A DNA stretch of 64,000 nt from assembly GCA_003278875.1 (NCBI GenBank), contig QCCQ01000008.1, forward strand, positions 1 through 64,000, in the 5' to 3' direction. Positions within the stretch are counted from its first letter, which is position 1. Every line of letters begins with the position of its first letter. Source of the DNA: Prochlorococcus sp. AG-347-L21. Lineage in GTDB: Bacteria; Cyanobacteriota; Cyanobacteriia; PCC-6307; Cyanobiaceae. The notes below the pieces were generated by a model that saw nothing but the letters and a program-made list of their open reading frames with translations, searched no databases and was not told where the DNA came from. A program made the translations under genes and the position numbers. This document shows, in pieces, positions 1-11,068 of the stretch.

Positions 1-200
1 TTATTATCAAACTTCTTGTTTTCTTTATCTAAATTTATATTGTTTTTATTTAATAAATTATTTTGTAAATTTTCATTTTTGCTTGTTTTTTCTAAATCAT
101 TAAAACTACTTTCAAGAAAATTTCCAATCCTCCCTCCAGAACATGATTGCAATAAAATTAATAAAATTAATAAAAAAAATTCTTTTTTTTTTAAAATCAT
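1..200 (-). CDS. putative lipoprotein, N-terminal part (truncated by window edge)
   Basis: Reverse-strand ORF starting ATG at 198-200: MILKKKEFFLLILLILLQSCSGGRIGNFLESS..., with a hydrophobic signal and a lipobox-like LQSC. Open to the window edge, so the C-terminus is not visible. Confidence 0.55.
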   Translation of the reverse strand, partial: MILKKKEFFLLILLILLQSCSGGRIGNFLESSFNDLEKTSKNENLQNNLLNKNNINLDKENKKFDN

Positions 201-206
201 ATTTTT

Positions 207-2813
207 CTAACTTTTCTTATTCCTTATAGTTTTTTTATTACTAATCTTTGTTTTTTTTAAAATTGAGCCTTTTTTATCTTTTAGTTTTTCTTCTAAAAGA
301 GATACTGCGTCATCGATGGTAATTTTTTCTATGTCAGTACCTTTGGCAATCGAAACATTCGTTTTGCCACATTTTAAATAGACGCCATATCTTCCATTTA
401 ATATTTGAATTTTTTCTTTAAATTCTTTCGGTTTTCCAAAGTCTTTAAGTACCTCTTGACCACCTCTACCCATTTTTGGCATCGCAAGAATTTCTAATGC
501 CCTTTCTATATCAACTGTAAAAACATCATCCTCTTTCTTTAAGGATCTGTTTTCAGATTCATTTTCATTTTTAATCCATTTGATATAAGGGCCGAATCTT
601 CCTCTATCAGCCTCAACAACTCCTCCTTCAGGATGAACTCCTAATAATCTAGGCAAACTTAAAAGGACAAGAGCCTCATCTAGAGTTAGATCATCAGTTT
701 TCAACTCTTTGGGTAATGAAGCTCTTCTTGGTTTAGCTTTATCTTGATCATTATTCCCCAATTGTACATAAGGTCCATAAGGGCCAAATCTTAGAAAGAC
801 TTTTTCACCAGTTTTTGGATCAGTTCCAAGATCCGATGGGCCACTTAAGATTTGATCAACTTGTTTTATGTCTAAATCTCCAGGAGTAATATCCATTGGA
901 AGATTACCTTTCGCCTGAATTTCATTACCAGATTCATCAATTTTTGTACCTTCTAGCCAAGGTCCGTTAGAGCCTATTCTGACTACGCAAGGAAGGTCTT
1001 CAAAATCAACTTGTCTATAAGCTTTACCATCAATATCACCTTCTGTTTTCTGAACCTTGACCTCCAAACCATTTTTACCTTTATAGAAAGTCTCGAGGTA
1101 TGGTAGCCACTCAAGATTGCCTGAAGATATTTCATCCAATGAAGATTCCATTTTTGCAGTAAAAGTAGTATCAACCAGATCAGGAAAATGTTCTTCTAAT
1201 AGAGCAGTAACAGCAAAAGCTGTAAACGTTGGAGCCAAAGTATTGGAAGATATATTCGCATACCCTCTATCAACTATGGTCCCAATAATGCTGGCATAGG
1301 TAGAAGGTCTTCCAATCCCTTCTTTTTCAAGAACTTTAACTAATGCAGCTTCTGTATATCTTGCAGGCGGTTTAGTTTCATGAAAAGTAGATTCCTTATT
1401 TGTAACTTCAAGACATGTTCCAGTTGTTAAGTTTGGGAGAATAATTTCTTGTTGTTCAAGGGATGAACTTGGGTCATCACTTCCCTCGACATAAGCTCTG
1501 AAGAAGCCTGCGAAATCAATACTTTTCCCGCTCGATTTAAATAATCCATCCCCCACACTAATTTCAGCATTAATCATTGTTAGCTTAGCTTCCGCCATTT
1601 GACTAGCTACAGTTCTTTTCCAAATTAAATCGTAAAGTGATAAGTCTCTACCAGTTAGATTAGTTTCCTTTGGTGTTTTAAATACCTCACCTGCCGGCCT
1701 AATAGCTTCGTGGGCTTCTTGAGCATTTCTTGCAGTTGAATTAAATTGTCTTGGTGAGTTAGATAAATATTCTTTTCCATACATAGAACTAACACATTCT
1801 CTAGCTGCTCTTGTGGCTTGTTCGGAGAGATGAACTGAATCAGTTCTCATATATGTTATGAAACCTCTCTCATATAGCCCTTGTGCACATCTCATGGTTT
1901 CTCTTGCAGACAAACGAAGCTTCCTATTTGCTTCTTGTTGTAATGTGCTAGTTGTAAATGGAGGAACTGGCTTACGAGTGGATGGCTTTTTTTCGATTTT
2001 TGAGACTAACCAATCCTCTGAGGAAAAAGTCTTCAATAAATCATTTACTTGTTCTTCTCCAATTATTAAGGATTTATTCCCTTGTTTTAATTTGCCGGTC
2101 TGTTCGTCGAAATCGGAACCATTAGAAATTCTTTGTCCGTTTAAACTGAATAGTTTAGTTTCGAAAGTAATATTATCTTTTACTAGGGAAGCTTTAATCC
2201 CCCAATAACTAGCTTTTTTAAAGGATCTTCTTTCTCTCTCTCTCCTAACAAGAAGCCTAACAGAAACTGATTGAACACGACCAGCAGATAGTCGGGGGGC
2301 TACCTTCTTCCAAAGTAAGGGAGATAATTCATATCCAAAAAGCCTGTCCAAGATTCTTCTTGTTTCTTGAGCCTGAACAAGTTCCATATCAATTTCCCTC
2401 GTTTGGTCTAAAGCTTTATTAATTGCCTTTTTTGTGATTTCATGAAAAACCATTCTCTTCGTTGGTATTTTAGGCTTAAGTATTTGCATGAGATGCCAGC
2501 TAATACTCTCTCCCTCTCTATCTTCATCAGTTGCCAGTAATAGCTGGGTTGCACCTTTCAATGCATCTTTCAACTCTTTAACTACCTTTTTCTTATCTTT
2601 TGGAACTATATATAGTGGTTCAAAATCTTCTGTTGTATTAACTCCTATTCTTGACCATTTTTCCTTTTTAACCGCAGCAGGTATTTCAGCAGCTCCTTTT
2701 GGAAGATCTCTGACGTGTCCCATTGAAGCAAGAACTTCATAGTTAGAAGGCAAAAACTTTCTTATAGTTTTTGCTTTGGTGGGACTTTCAACAATAACAA
2801 GTGTGTGATCCAA
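207..2813 (-). CDS. topA: DNA topoisomerase I
   Basis: 868 aa; TOPRIM start LVIVESPTKAKTIRKFL, active-site region GFITYMRTDSVHLS, C-terminal repeats. Confidence 0.97.
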   Translation of the reverse strand: MDHTLVIVESPTKAKTIRKFLPSNYEVLASMGHVRDLPKGAAEIPAAVKKEKWSRIGVNTTEDFEPLYIVPKDKKKVVKELKDALKGATQLLLATDEDREGESISWHLMQILKPKIPTKRMVFHEITKKAINKALDQTREIDMELVQAQETRRILDRLFGYELSPLLWKKVAPRLSAGRVQSVSVRLLVRRERERRSFKKASYWGIKASLVKDNITFETKLFSLNGQRISNGSDFDEQTGKLKQGNKSLIIGEEQVNDLLKTFSSEDWLVSKIEKKPSTRKPVPPFTTSTLQQEANRKLRLSARETMRCAQGLYERGFITYMRTDSVHLSEQATRAARECVSSMYGKEYLSNSPRQFNSTARNAQEAHEAIRPAGEVFKTPKETNLTGRDLSLYDLIWKRTVASQMAEAKLTMINAEISVGDGLFKSSGKSIDFAGFFRAYVEGSDDPSSSLEQQEIILPNLTTGTCLEVTNKESTFHETKPPARYTEAALVKVLEKEGIGRPSTYASIIGTIVDRGYANISSNTLAPTFTAFAVTALLEEHFPDLVDTTFTAKMESSLDEISSGNLEWLPYLETFYKGKNGLEVKVQKTEGDIDGKAYRQVDFEDLPCVVRIGSNGPWLEGTKIDESGNEIQAKGNLPMDITPGDLDIKQVDQILSGPSDLGTDPKTGEKVFLRFGPYGPYVQLGNNDQDKAKPRRASLPKELKTDDLTLDEALVLLSLPRLLGVHPEGGVVEADRGRFGPYIKWIKNENESENRSLKKEDDVFTVDIERALEILAMPKMGRGGQEVLKDFGKPKEFKEKIQILNGRYGVYLKCGKTNVSIAKGTDIEKITIDDAVSLLEEKLKDKKGSILKKTKISNKKTIRNKKS

Positions 2814-2988
2814 GGTTTATTTCAAAAATTGGTGTTTTTGTTCAGTTAAGGCATATTATGATTATTTGAAGCTTTTTCAAGTAATTTCTTTTGGAAATTT
2901 CAAAAATCATACCCACAAATTATAATCAAGTTAAGGTTAACTCTTAGACCCTCGCAATCAAACATCTAATTTAATCCAATTTAATAAA

Positions 2989-4509
2989 GTGCCCAACGAA
3001 ATCTTTACAATTAATTTAAATGCTCAAGCCATTATTCCAGAGGCTTTTATTTTATTAGGTATTGTTGGAACACTTCTTGTAGACTTAGCTGGAGAAAAAA
3101 CTGCATCAAAATGGGCACCAATTATTTGCTATGTATCAATTGGGAGCTCTCTTCTTAGTTTGGCCTTGCAATGGAGTAATCCAGTAGAAAGCTCATTCCT
3201 AGGATCCTTTAATTCAGATAATTTAGCAATAGCGTTTAGAGCAATAATAGCTTTATCAACATTAGTTTCTTTACTCATAAGTTGGCGTTATACAGAACAA
3301 AGTGGAAGCCCTATTGGGGAATTTGCAGCGATTGTTCTTTCGGCAACTCTTGGGGCAATGCTTCTGTGTGGATCTACTGACCTTATTAGTGTGTTTATAT
3401 CTCTTGAGACTCTATCAGTAGCAAGCTATTTACTTTCTGGTTATCTCAAAAGAGATCCAAGAAGTTCAGAAGCAGCTTTAAAATACTTACTTGTTGGTTC
3501 AGCTGCCGCTGCAGTCTATTTGTACGGCTCATCTTTTCTTTATGGATTAAGTGGTTCAACAAACTTAACAACAATTGGTTTAGAGATTATCAATAAGCCT
3601 TCATTCATTACCTCTTTAGCTCTTGTATTTGTTTTATCAACTGTTGCATTTAAAATAGCTGCTGTTCCTTTTCATCAATGGACTCCTGATGTATATGAGG
3701 GATCACCTACACCCGTAGTTGCTTTTTTATCTGTTGGTTCGAAAACAGCAGGTTTTGCATTCGCAATAAGAATATTAAGCACTACTTTCTCTTCTTTCGA
3801 TGAGGAATGGAAACTTTTATTTACTATTTTGGCCATCTTGAGCATGGCTCTAGGAAATGTTGTAGCTCTAGCTCAAACCTCAATGAAAAGGATGCTAGCT
3901 TACAGTTCTATTGGTCAAGCTGGATTTGTAATGATTGGAATAGTATCTGGCACACAAGATGGGTTATCAGCCGCTGTTTTATATTTGGCAGCGTATTTGT
4001 TCATGAATTTGGGTGCATTTTCATGTGTAATACTTTTCTCATTAAGAACTGGTTCTGACAGGATTCTTGATTACTCAGGACTTTACCAAAAAGATCCTCT
4101 CATTACATTAGGCTTAAGCCTTTGTCTACTATCACTTGGAGGTTTACCTCCAATGTTAGGATTTTTTGGCAAGATATATTTATTCTTTGCAGGTTGGGCA
4201 AACCATCAGTATTTATTAGTAATCGTTGGATTAGTAACTTCAGTTATATCTATTTATTACTATATTTCAGTGATCAAAATGATGGTCGTTAAAGAACCAC
4301 AGGAAGCATCTGAAATAGTCAAAACATATCCTGAAATCAATTGGGGAATTGTAGGATTGCCTCCATTGAGAATTGCACTTTACACTTGCGTTGCGGTCAC
4401 TGCTCTTGGAGGAATTCTCTCTAATCCTCTTTTTAAATTAGCTAACACAGCAGTTGCAGAAACTCCTTTCTTACAAGATGTAATTGCTGCAGCAAACAAT
4501 ATTTCCTAG
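2989..4509 (+). CDS. ndhB: NAD(P)H-quinone oxidoreductase subunit 2
   Basis: 506-aa polytopic membrane protein; proton-translocating motif [27 protein letters not shown] start. Confidence 0.95.
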   Translation: MPNEIFTINLNAQAIIPEAFILLGIVGTLLVDLAGEKTASKWAPIICYVSIGSSLLSLALQWSNPVESSFLGSFNSDNLAIAFRAIIALSTLVSLLISWRYTEQSGSPIGEFAAIVLSATLGAMLLCGSTDLISVFISLETLSVASYLLSGYLKRDPRSSEAALKYLLVGSAAAAVYLYGSSFLYGLSGSTNLTTIGLEIINKPSFITSLALVFVLSTVAFKIAAVPFHQWTPDVYEGSPTPVVAFLSVGSKTAGFAFAIRILSTTFSSFDEEWKLLFTILAILSMALGNVVALAQTSMKRMLAYSSIGQAGFVMIGIVSGTQDGLSAAVLYLAAYLFMNLGAFSCVILFSLRTGSDRILDYSGLYQKDPLITLGLSLCLLSLGGLPPMLGFFGKIYLFFAGWANHQYLLVIVGLVTSVISIYYYISVIKMMVVKEPQEASEIVKTYPEINWGIVGLPPLRIALYTCVAVTALGGILSNPLFKLANTAVAETPFLQDVIAAANNIS

Positions 4510-4525
4510 AAGAATTTTTCAGTAA

Positions 4526-5212
4526 ATGTCTAAGAAAGTCGCGAGTTTAGAAAAAATATCTAAAACATATGGGAAAGATGATTTAACTGTTAAAGCTTTA
4601 GACAGCATAAATTTAGAAATTTACAAAGGTGATTATTTAGCTGTAATGGGAGCTAGTGGCTCAGGCAAAAGTACAGCCATGAATATTATTGGATGTCTAG
4701 ATAGACCATCTGAAGGCGTTTACAAGTTAAATGGTATCCCTGTTGAGAATTTATCTGATGATGAGCTAGCCGAAATACGTAACCAAAAATTAGGCTTCGT
4801 TTTTCAACAATTTCATCTTCTTTCAGATGCAACTGCACTTGAAAACGTAATTTTACCAATGATTTATGCTGGTATTGAGCCTGAGCAAAGATTAGTGCGA
4901 GGTAAGAGTGCCCTAAAAAAAGTTGGCCTTTCAGAAAGAATGAATAATCGCCCAAACCAATTATCCGGAGGTCAACAACAACGAGTTGCAATTGCGAGGG
5001 CTATTATCAATAACCCCGCAATTTTGCTAGCAGACGAACCTACTGGAGCACTAGATTCAAAAACCACTGAAGATGTATTAGATCTTTTTGACAAACTTCA
5101 TGAATCTGGAATAACTATAGTTTTAGTTACGCATGAAGATGAAGTTGCAAATCGCGCAAAAAAAATAGCCAAATTTAAGGATGGAAGAATAGTTGAATTA
5201 AAAGTTAATTAA
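4526..5212 (+). CDS. ABC transporter ATP-binding protein (MacB/DevA/LolD-like)
   Basis: Walker A GASGSGKST, signature LSGGQQQRVAIARAI, Walker B ILLADEPTGALDS. Confidence 0.92.
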   Translation: MSKKVASLEKISKTYGKDDLTVKALDSINLEIYKGDYLAVMGASGSGKSTAMNIIGCLDRPSEGVYKLNGIPVENLSDDELAEIRNQKLGFVFQQFHLLSDATALENVILPMIYAGIEPEQRLVRGKSALKKVGLSERMNNRPNQLSGGQQQRVAIARAIINNPAILLADEPTGALDSKTTEDVLDLFDKLHESGITIVLVTHEDEVANRAKKIAKFKDGRIVELKVN

Positions 5213-5214
5213 AT

Positions 5215-5964
5215 TCAGAACCTTCTAATTACCTTAAGTTGATTTTCATTTTCAATTCTTAAATTCCCATTCGAATCAATATCTTTAATTTTCCATGAAT
5301 CAGGACAATAACCACTAGGTAAAAAACTTTTAGTAAGAAACTTATTTGCAGATTTAATCACATATTCTTTTTTCTTGTTACATTCAATTGAATCATAAAA
5401 AGCTTTAAGAACTTTAGCTGTCCAATAATGTTGGTTAATATTCTTAGTTTGAAGTACTTTTGATAATGAAATACCTTCTGATGGGGTGTAATTTAAAACA
5501 TTCATGCCAAGTCCTATTCTTACATAAATAATTTTTTTGCCTCTTGTTATCACCCTTGGTAAAAATCCAATTAACTTTTTTGAACCAAAAAAAATATCAT
5601 TTGGCCATTTCAAACAAACATTTATATTCTCTTGTCTAAGCATTTCACATAATTTAATACCTAGAGACAAATTAAATATTTGACATGTAAATTCTTTTGA
5701 AAATATTGGGTAAGCTGCACTTAACCAAATCCCCCCTTTTGGAGAAACCCAAGTTCTTGAATTTTGACCAAACCCTGATAACTGTTCTCTTGCGATTATC
5801 GCTACTGGCTGGTTTTTCTTTATTTCAGAATATTCAAGCAAGTTTGTTAGCTCATTTTCGGTACTTTTACATTTTGTTTTGTAATGAAGTCTCCAGGTTG
5901 GAAATTGACCCTGTATTTTTTTTAAATAAAAAACTGTCTTAGCTGCAGATCCAAAAACTTTCAC
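5215..5964 (-). CDS. birA: biotin--[acetyl-CoA-carboxylase] ligase
   Basis: GFGQNSRTWVSPKGGIWLSAAYP and LKWPNDIFFGSKKLIGFLPRV motifs typical of BirA. Confidence 0.85.
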   Translation of the reverse strand: MKVFGSAAKTVFYLKKIQGQFPTWRLHYKTKCKSTENELTNLLEYSEIKKNQPVAIIAREQLSGFGQNSRTWVSPKGGIWLSAAYPIFSKEFTCQIFNLSLGIKLCEMLRQENINVCLKWPNDIFFGSKKLIGFLPRVITRGKKIIYVRIGLGMNVLNYTPSEGISLSKVLQTKNINQHYWTAKVLKAFYDSIECNKKKEYVIKSANKFLTKSFLPSGYCPDSWKIKDIDSNGNLRIENENQLKVIRRF

Positions 5965-5994
5965 AAATTCTTTATTAAAACAACGAGCATCTTT

Positions 5995-6525
5995 TTGAAG
6001 ATTAGATTAACTTTAGTCTTAATAAGTAAATTTTACAAATTGGACAAACAGTATTTGCCAATAGTGAATAAAAGGAATCCACATCCATTAAAAAATTGTC
6101 TTGATAATTTCAAAAAATCCTTCGGAGACTTAGATAAAATTTCTAAAATCAACGAAAACTGGAAGAACTTAATCGGCTTGGAACTATTTCAAGAATGCAA
6201 GCCATTAAGTATTGAAAAAAAAATTCTTACTATTGCAGTAAATCATCCACAGTGGCGCCAAGCTTTAATCTATAACAAGCATAAATTAAAAGAGAGAATC
6301 GAGAAAATTGGAATAACTTTGAATGAAATAAAAATAATTCAAAATTATGAAATTAAAAATAAAAATATCAAAGCTTCTAATGCAAAGATAGTTTGGGCGA
6401 AGCATCCAAGCAGAATCCATCAAAATAATATGTGCATTTGTACTCTCTGTAATTCCCCTACTCCTGAGGGCGAAATCAAAAGATGGGGAAAGTGTTCTTT
6501 TTGTTGGAGAAAAATAAAAAACTAA
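5995..6525 (+). CDS. DUF721-like (DciA-like) protein; start codon uncertain
   Basis: WKNLIGLELFQECKPLSIEKKILTIAVNHPQWRQALIYNKHKLKERI pattern; C-terminal CxxC pairs (CTLCNSPTPEGEIKRWGKCSFC). Confidence 0.7.
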   Translation: MKIRLTLVLISKFYKLDKQYLPIVNKRNPHPLKNCLDNFKKSFGDLDKISKINENWKNLIGLELFQECKPLSIEKKILTIAVNHPQWRQALIYNKHKLKERIEKIGITLNEIKIIQNYEIKNKNIKASNAKIVWAKHPSRIHQNNMCICTLCNSPTPEGEIKRWGKCSFCWRKIKN

Positions 6526-6530
6526 ATTCT

Positions 6531-7232
6531 TTATTTAGTTAAAATTAATATTCCCATTTGCCCCCCCCCAATAGTCCTATATTCAGCTTTTTTAAATCCA
6601 ACTTCCTTAGCAATATTTATAAGCTCATTTTTCTTTGGAAAATTACTAATACTTTTTTCAATATATGCGTACTCTGGACCTAAATTAAAAAGCCGCGAAA
6701 TGGTTACTACAACAAATCTCAAATAAATTTTCTGAAAAATATTGGATAAAGAATTTCTTGTTGAGTGATTAAAATCCAAAAATCCTGCCCTTCCTTTATC
6801 CTTCAAAAGACAAAAAACTTTTTTTATTCCTTCTTCAACGTTATTCAAGTTTCTTAGTCCATATGACATGCAAATCCCATCAAAAGTTTTTGAATAATTA
6901 TTAATTTCTAATACATCTTTGATTTCCCACTTAATAAATTTATTTTTTTTAAGCTCTGATTTTTTCTTTGCAATATTTAAAATACCTTCTGCACTGTCAA
7001 TCCCAGTAATTGAACCCCTTGGACTAATTCTCTCAGAAATTAAGAATGCTAAATCACCAGTTCCGCAGCATAAATCAGCCCAATCTTCACCATTTAAAGG
7101 TTCCAATAAATTAACTAATTTCCTTTTCCATAATCTGTGCAGCCCAAAACTTAATAGATTATTTAAAAAGTCATATTTATAGGAAATTTTATTAAATATA
7201 TTTTTTACTTCGATAGTTTTTGTGAATTTCAT
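6531..7232 (-). CDS. menG: UbiE/MenG-type demethylquinone methyltransferase
   Basis: YDFLNNLLSFGLHRLWKRKLV and DLCCGTGDLAFLI SAM motif, YGLRNL. Confidence 0.9.
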   Translation of the reverse strand: MKFTKTIEVKNIFNKISYKYDFLNNLLSFGLHRLWKRKLVNLLEPLNGEDWADLCCGTGDLAFLISERISPRGSITGIDSAEGILNIAKKKSELKKNKFIKWEIKDVLEINNYSKTFDGICMSYGLRNLNNVEEGIKKVFCLLKDKGRAGFLDFNHSTRNSLSNIFQKIYLRFVVVTISRLFNLGPEYAYIEKSISNFPKKNELINIAKEVGFKKAEYRTIGGGQMGILILTK

Positions 7233-7277
7233 TTTGTAATTTTAAACTTATTTCTTTTTGGGATTAAATTAAATTTT

Positions 7278-8048
7278 TTATTCATATGGTCTAATTGGAA
7301 GTTTTTTTTCTAGGAGGAAAGTTTTTATTTCTTTTAAAGTAAGTTTCTTATCATGAAGTAATGATGCTAAAAGTGCCGCTGATGCCCTGCCTTCTTCGAA
7401 AACATTATAGATATCTTCTAGAGAGCCTGCCCCTCCGGATGCAATTACTGGGATATCAACAATATTTGCAACAGATTCTGTCAAATTCAAATCATATCCA
7501 CTCTGTGTCCCATCACCATCCATTGAAGTAAGCAATATTTCCCCCGCGCCTAATTCCTCAACTTTCTTCGCCCAACTTAATACATCTATACCAGTATTTT
7601 CTCGCCCTCCTTTTACATATACCTCCCACTCACCAAACTTATTAACTTTTCTTCGAGCATCAATTGCTATAACGATGCATTGAGTACCAAATTCTCTAGA
7701 ACTTTCAGAAATTAATTCAGGATTTCTTACGGCTGAGGAATTCAAACTCACTTTATCGGCTCCTGCTCTTAAAAGATCATTAATAGAAGAAACAGAATCT
7801 ATGCCTCCCCCTACTGTAAAAGGGATTTTTACTGATTTAGCTGTCCTAGAAACAAGGTCAACTAATGTATTCCTATTTTCCACACTTGCTCTAATATCTA
7901 AAAATACCAATTCATCAGCGCCTTCATCAGAATATCTACAAGCCAGTTCAACAGGATCACCTGAATCTCTCAAGTTAACAAAATTGACACCTTTAACCAC
8001 TCTGCCATTAGCGACATCTAAACAAGGAATTAAACGAAGAGCTACCAT
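7278..8048 (-). CDS. hisF: imidazole glycerol phosphate synthase cyclase subunit
   Basis: [43 protein letters not shown]. Confidence 0.97.
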   Translation of the reverse strand: MVALRLIPCLDVANGRVVKGVNFVNLRDSGDPVELACRYSDEGADELVFLDIRASVENRNTLVDLVSRTAKSVKIPFTVGGGIDSVSSINDLLRAGADKVSLNSSAVRNPELISESSREFGTQCIVIAIDARRKVNKFGEWEVYVKGGRENTGIDVLSWAKKVEELGAGEILLTSMDGDGTQSGYDLNLTESVANIVDIPVIASGGAGSLEDIYNVFEEGRASAALLASLLHDKKLTLKEIKTFLLEKKLPIRPYE

Positions 8049-8107
8049 TTTAGTAAAAATTGTCCAAATGCTGTTAACCTTGCATAATAGCTTCCATTTT
8101 ACCTCTT

Positions 8108-8332
8108 ATGGCTGAAACAAAATTATTACCCAAAATCGGTAGTAAAATCAAAGTTAACATTAACAAAGTAAAAGATAGACTACCAGAGAAATTAATTGAT
8201 CAAATATCCTCTAATCCTAAAGCCGTAATAACAGGCTATAAAATGACAGACGGCAGAAGTATTGGAATCACAGCAAAATTCCAGAATGGTGAACAAAACT
8301 GGTTTTTCCCGGAAGAAATTGAGAAAGGTTAA
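8108..8332 (+). CDS. conserved cyanobacterial small protein (DUF2862-like)
   Basis: 74 aa immediately upstream of chlG; KIKVNINKVKDRLPEKLIDQISSNPKAVITGYKMTDG. Family assigned from memory of cyanobacterial gene order. Confidence 0.7.
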   Translation: MAETKLLPKIGSKIKVNINKVKDRLPEKLIDQISSNPKAVITGYKMTDGRSIGITAKFQNGEQNWFFPEEIEKG

Positions 8333-8340
8333 AGATTAAA

Positions 8341-9288
8341 GTGAATGATCCAAAACAACTATTAGGAATTAAAGGTGCCTCTGAAACTTCAAGTATATGG
8401 AAACTTCGTATACAGTTAATGAAGCCAATTACATGGATCCCATTGATATGGGGTGTTATTTGTGGAGCAGCTGCGAGTGGAAATTTTGAATGGACATTTA
8501 GCAATGTTTTAGCTTCACTCGCATGCATGTTTATGAGTGGACCACTTTTGGCAGGTTATACACAAACCATAAATGATTTTTTTGATAAAGAAATTGATGC
8601 AATTAACGAACCAAATAGACCTATTCCTTCTGGGAAAATTTCAATTAAAGATGTAAAAATTCAAATCTGGGTATTACTTATTGCAGGCCTAATAGTTGCT
8701 TTTCTATTGGATTTATATGCTAAACATAACTTTCCCTCCGTTCTACTTTTAGCATTAGGAGGATCTTTTGTTAGTTATATATATTCTGCTCCACCTCTTA
8801 AATTAAAGCAGAATGGTTGGCTCGGAAATTATGCATTAGGCGCATCATATATAGCTTTACCTTGGTGGGCTGGACAAGCTTTGTTTGGAAAATTAACGAT
8901 TGTCACGGCTTTACTAACGCTTGCCTATAGCCTCTCTGGACTTGGTATTGCTGTTATTAATGATTTCAAAAGCGTTGAAGGAGACTCAAAACTAGGCTTG
9001 AATTCTTTACCAGTAGTATTTGGAATTAAAAATGCAAGTAGAATAAGTGCAGGACTGATTGACATTTTTCAATTAGCGATGGTTGTAGTATTAGTCATCA
9101 TTGGTCAAAATTTGGCGTCCGTAATTTTGGTTTTATTAATAATTCCACAAATTACATTTCAAGATATGTGGTTACTGAGAGATCCTTTAAAGTTTGATGT
9201 CAAATATCAAGCAAGTGCCCAACCATTCCTTATAACTGGAATGTTAGTTACAGCTTTAGCGATAGGACATAGTTTTTTAGTTGCTTAA
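8341..9288 (+). CDS. chlG: chlorophyll synthase
   Basis: UbiA-type NDFFDKEIDAINEPNRPIPSG, YSAPPLKLKQNGWLGNYALG; GTG start. Confidence 0.93.
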   Translation: MNDPKQLLGIKGASETSSIWKLRIQLMKPITWIPLIWGVICGAAASGNFEWTFSNVLASLACMFMSGPLLAGYTQTINDFFDKEIDAINEPNRPIPSGKISIKDVKIQIWVLLIAGLIVAFLLDLYAKHNFPSVLLLALGGSFVSYIYSAPPLKLKQNGWLGNYALGASYIALPWWAGQALFGKLTIVTALLTLAYSLSGLGIAVINDFKSVEGDSKLGLNSLPVVFGIKNASRISAGLIDIFQLAMVVVLVIIGQNLASVILVLLIIPQITFQDMWLLRDPLKFDVKYQASAQPFLITGMLVTALAIGHSFLVA

Positions 9289-11059
9289 GGTGCAAAAGAT
9301 TAAATCCAAATCTTTTGTTTTAATAATTCCAATTTTAATTTTTTCTGGAATATCTTTTTATATTTTAAGTCTAATATTTACTACATTAAAATTTGATGTA
9401 TCTAAAAAGAAAGGCTCTGGGACAACCAATTATTCTTATGTAATATCATCTTCTGATAATAAGATAATAAGCAAATTAAGCCGCAAATTTGAAGTACATA
9501 ATAGTAAACAGAAAATTCCTTTTTTTCTTAAACATTCTTTTATAACTTCGGAGGATAAAAGATTTTATAAACATAATGGAATAGATTTGAAAAGTATTTC
9601 ACGTGCTCTTATTAAAAATATTAGAAGTGGTTATGTTAAAGAGGGAGGAAGTACGATTACTCAACAAGTTGCCAGATTACTTTTTCTAAATAATAATGTA
9701 AGTTTTAAAAGAAAAATCAAAGAAATATTTATATCACTCATACTTGAACTTAGATATGACAAAAATCAAATATTAAAATTATATTTAAATAATATTTATT
9801 TAGGTTCAGGAGCATACGGGGTTAACGAGGCTTCCCAAGTTTATTTTGGAAAACTTTTAGAAGAATTGACATTATCAGAGATTGCATTGATTGCAGGATT
9901 AGCTCCGGCTCCATCAATTTATTCACCTTATCAAAATATAGAACTAGCTATTAAAAATAGAAATAAAGTCCTTGAATCAATGTATATTGATGGATATATT
10001 TCTCTTGCAAATAAGAATAAGGCTATAAAAGAGAAAATAAACTTAAATTATCAAAAAGCTGATAATTTTTTAGATGATAAATTACTGATAAATTTTATTC
10101 TTCAAGAAACAAGTCAAAAAATTGAAAATATAAATGATTATAAGTTTTTAAGAATTAAATCTTCTATCAACAAAGATTGGCAGGAAAAAGCCCAAAAAAT
10201 ATCAAGATATGCAGGACCTAAAGAACTTGAGTTTGCTCTGTTATCAATTGAATCAAATACAGGCCTAATCAGGACAATGGTAACTAGCAAAAATCCTGCA
10301 ATTAATGAATATAATAGAGTTGTTACTCCAGTAAGACCTTTAGGTTCTACTTTTAAAATAATTCCTTATGCTGCCGCATTAAAAAATGGAATAAAATTAA
10401 GAGATAAATTTGAAGACTTACCAAGATGCTGGGAAAGCTATTGCCCAAAAAATTTTTCAGAAGACTATAGAGGTTCAATATCTTTGATTGAATCATTTAA
10501 AAGTTCATCAAATATCGTTCCAATATCAATAACAGAAAAAATCGGCCTAATAAATATTATTAATTTAGCGAATTCATTTGGACTAGGTTATGGGCAAGAG
10601 TTTGAGGAATTCCCATCATTAGCTATTGGAGCCTACGGAGATAATCTTTTAAACATTACAAATGCATATTCTACAATAAACAATAATGGGAATATTCAAA
10701 GCCCTGAAATCTTAGAAAAAATAGAATCATTAAATGATAAATCTATTTGGGAAAATAAATTTATTTCCAAGAAAATATTAGAATTTAAAATAAACAAAAA
10801 ACTAAATAAACTTCTTGAAAAATCTGTAAAAGAAGGCACTTCAAAAGCAGCCTTCATAAAAGGAAAGAAAATTTATGGAAAAACAGGAACATCTGATGGA
10901 AATAAAGATCTCTGGTTCATTGGTTCCATTGATAACCTTACAACAGGGATCTGGATAGGTTATGACGATAATAAAGAATCTGAATTATCCAGTGGAAATG
11001 CAGCTTATTTATGGAAGAAGTTTATAGCTGCAATTTATGAAATCCCAATTAAAAAATAA
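9281..11059 (+). CDS. class A penicillin-binding protein (transglycosylase/transpeptidase)
   Basis: Transglycosylase EDKRFYKHNGID, GGSTITQQVARLLFL; transpeptidase PLGSTFKIIPYAAAL and GKTGTSDGNKDLWFIG. Start could be TTG 9281 or GTG 9290. Confidence 0.9.
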   Translation: MLKVQKIKSKSFVLIIPILIFSGISFYILSLIFTTLKFDVSKKKGSGTTNYSYVISSSDNKIISKLSRKFEVHNSKQKIPFFLKHSFITSEDKRFYKHNGIDLKSISRALIKNIRSGYVKEGGSTITQQVARLLFLNNNVSFKRKIKEIFISLILELRYDKNQILKLYLNNIYLGSGAYGVNEASQVYFGKLLEELTLSEIALIAGLAPAPSIYSPYQNIELAIKNRNKVLESMYIDGYISLANKNKAIKEKINLNYQKADNFLDDKLLINFILQETSQKIENINDYKFLRIKSSINKDWQEKAQKISRYAGPKELEFALLSIESNTGLIRTMVTSKNPAINEYNRVVTPVRPLGSTFKIIPYAAALKNGIKLRDKFEDLPRCWESYCPKNFSEDYRGSISLIESFKSSSNIVPISITEKIGLINIINLANSFGLGYGQEFEEFPSLAIGAYGDNLLNITNAYSTINNNGNIQSPEILEKIESLNDKSIWENKFISKKILEFKINKKLNKLLEKSVKEGTSKAAFIKGKKIYGKTGTSDGNKDLWFIGSIDNLTTGIWIGYDDNKESELSSGNAAYLWKKFIAAIYEIPIKK

Positions 11060-11068
11060 ATTATATTT

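Noticed and set aside
1858-2208. 116-aa plus-strand ORF
   Set aside because: Lies inside topA on the opposite strand; composition is that of an antisense shadow ORF.
7801-8115. 104-aa plus-strand ORF
   Set aside because: Antisense to hisF and lacking any recognisable motif.
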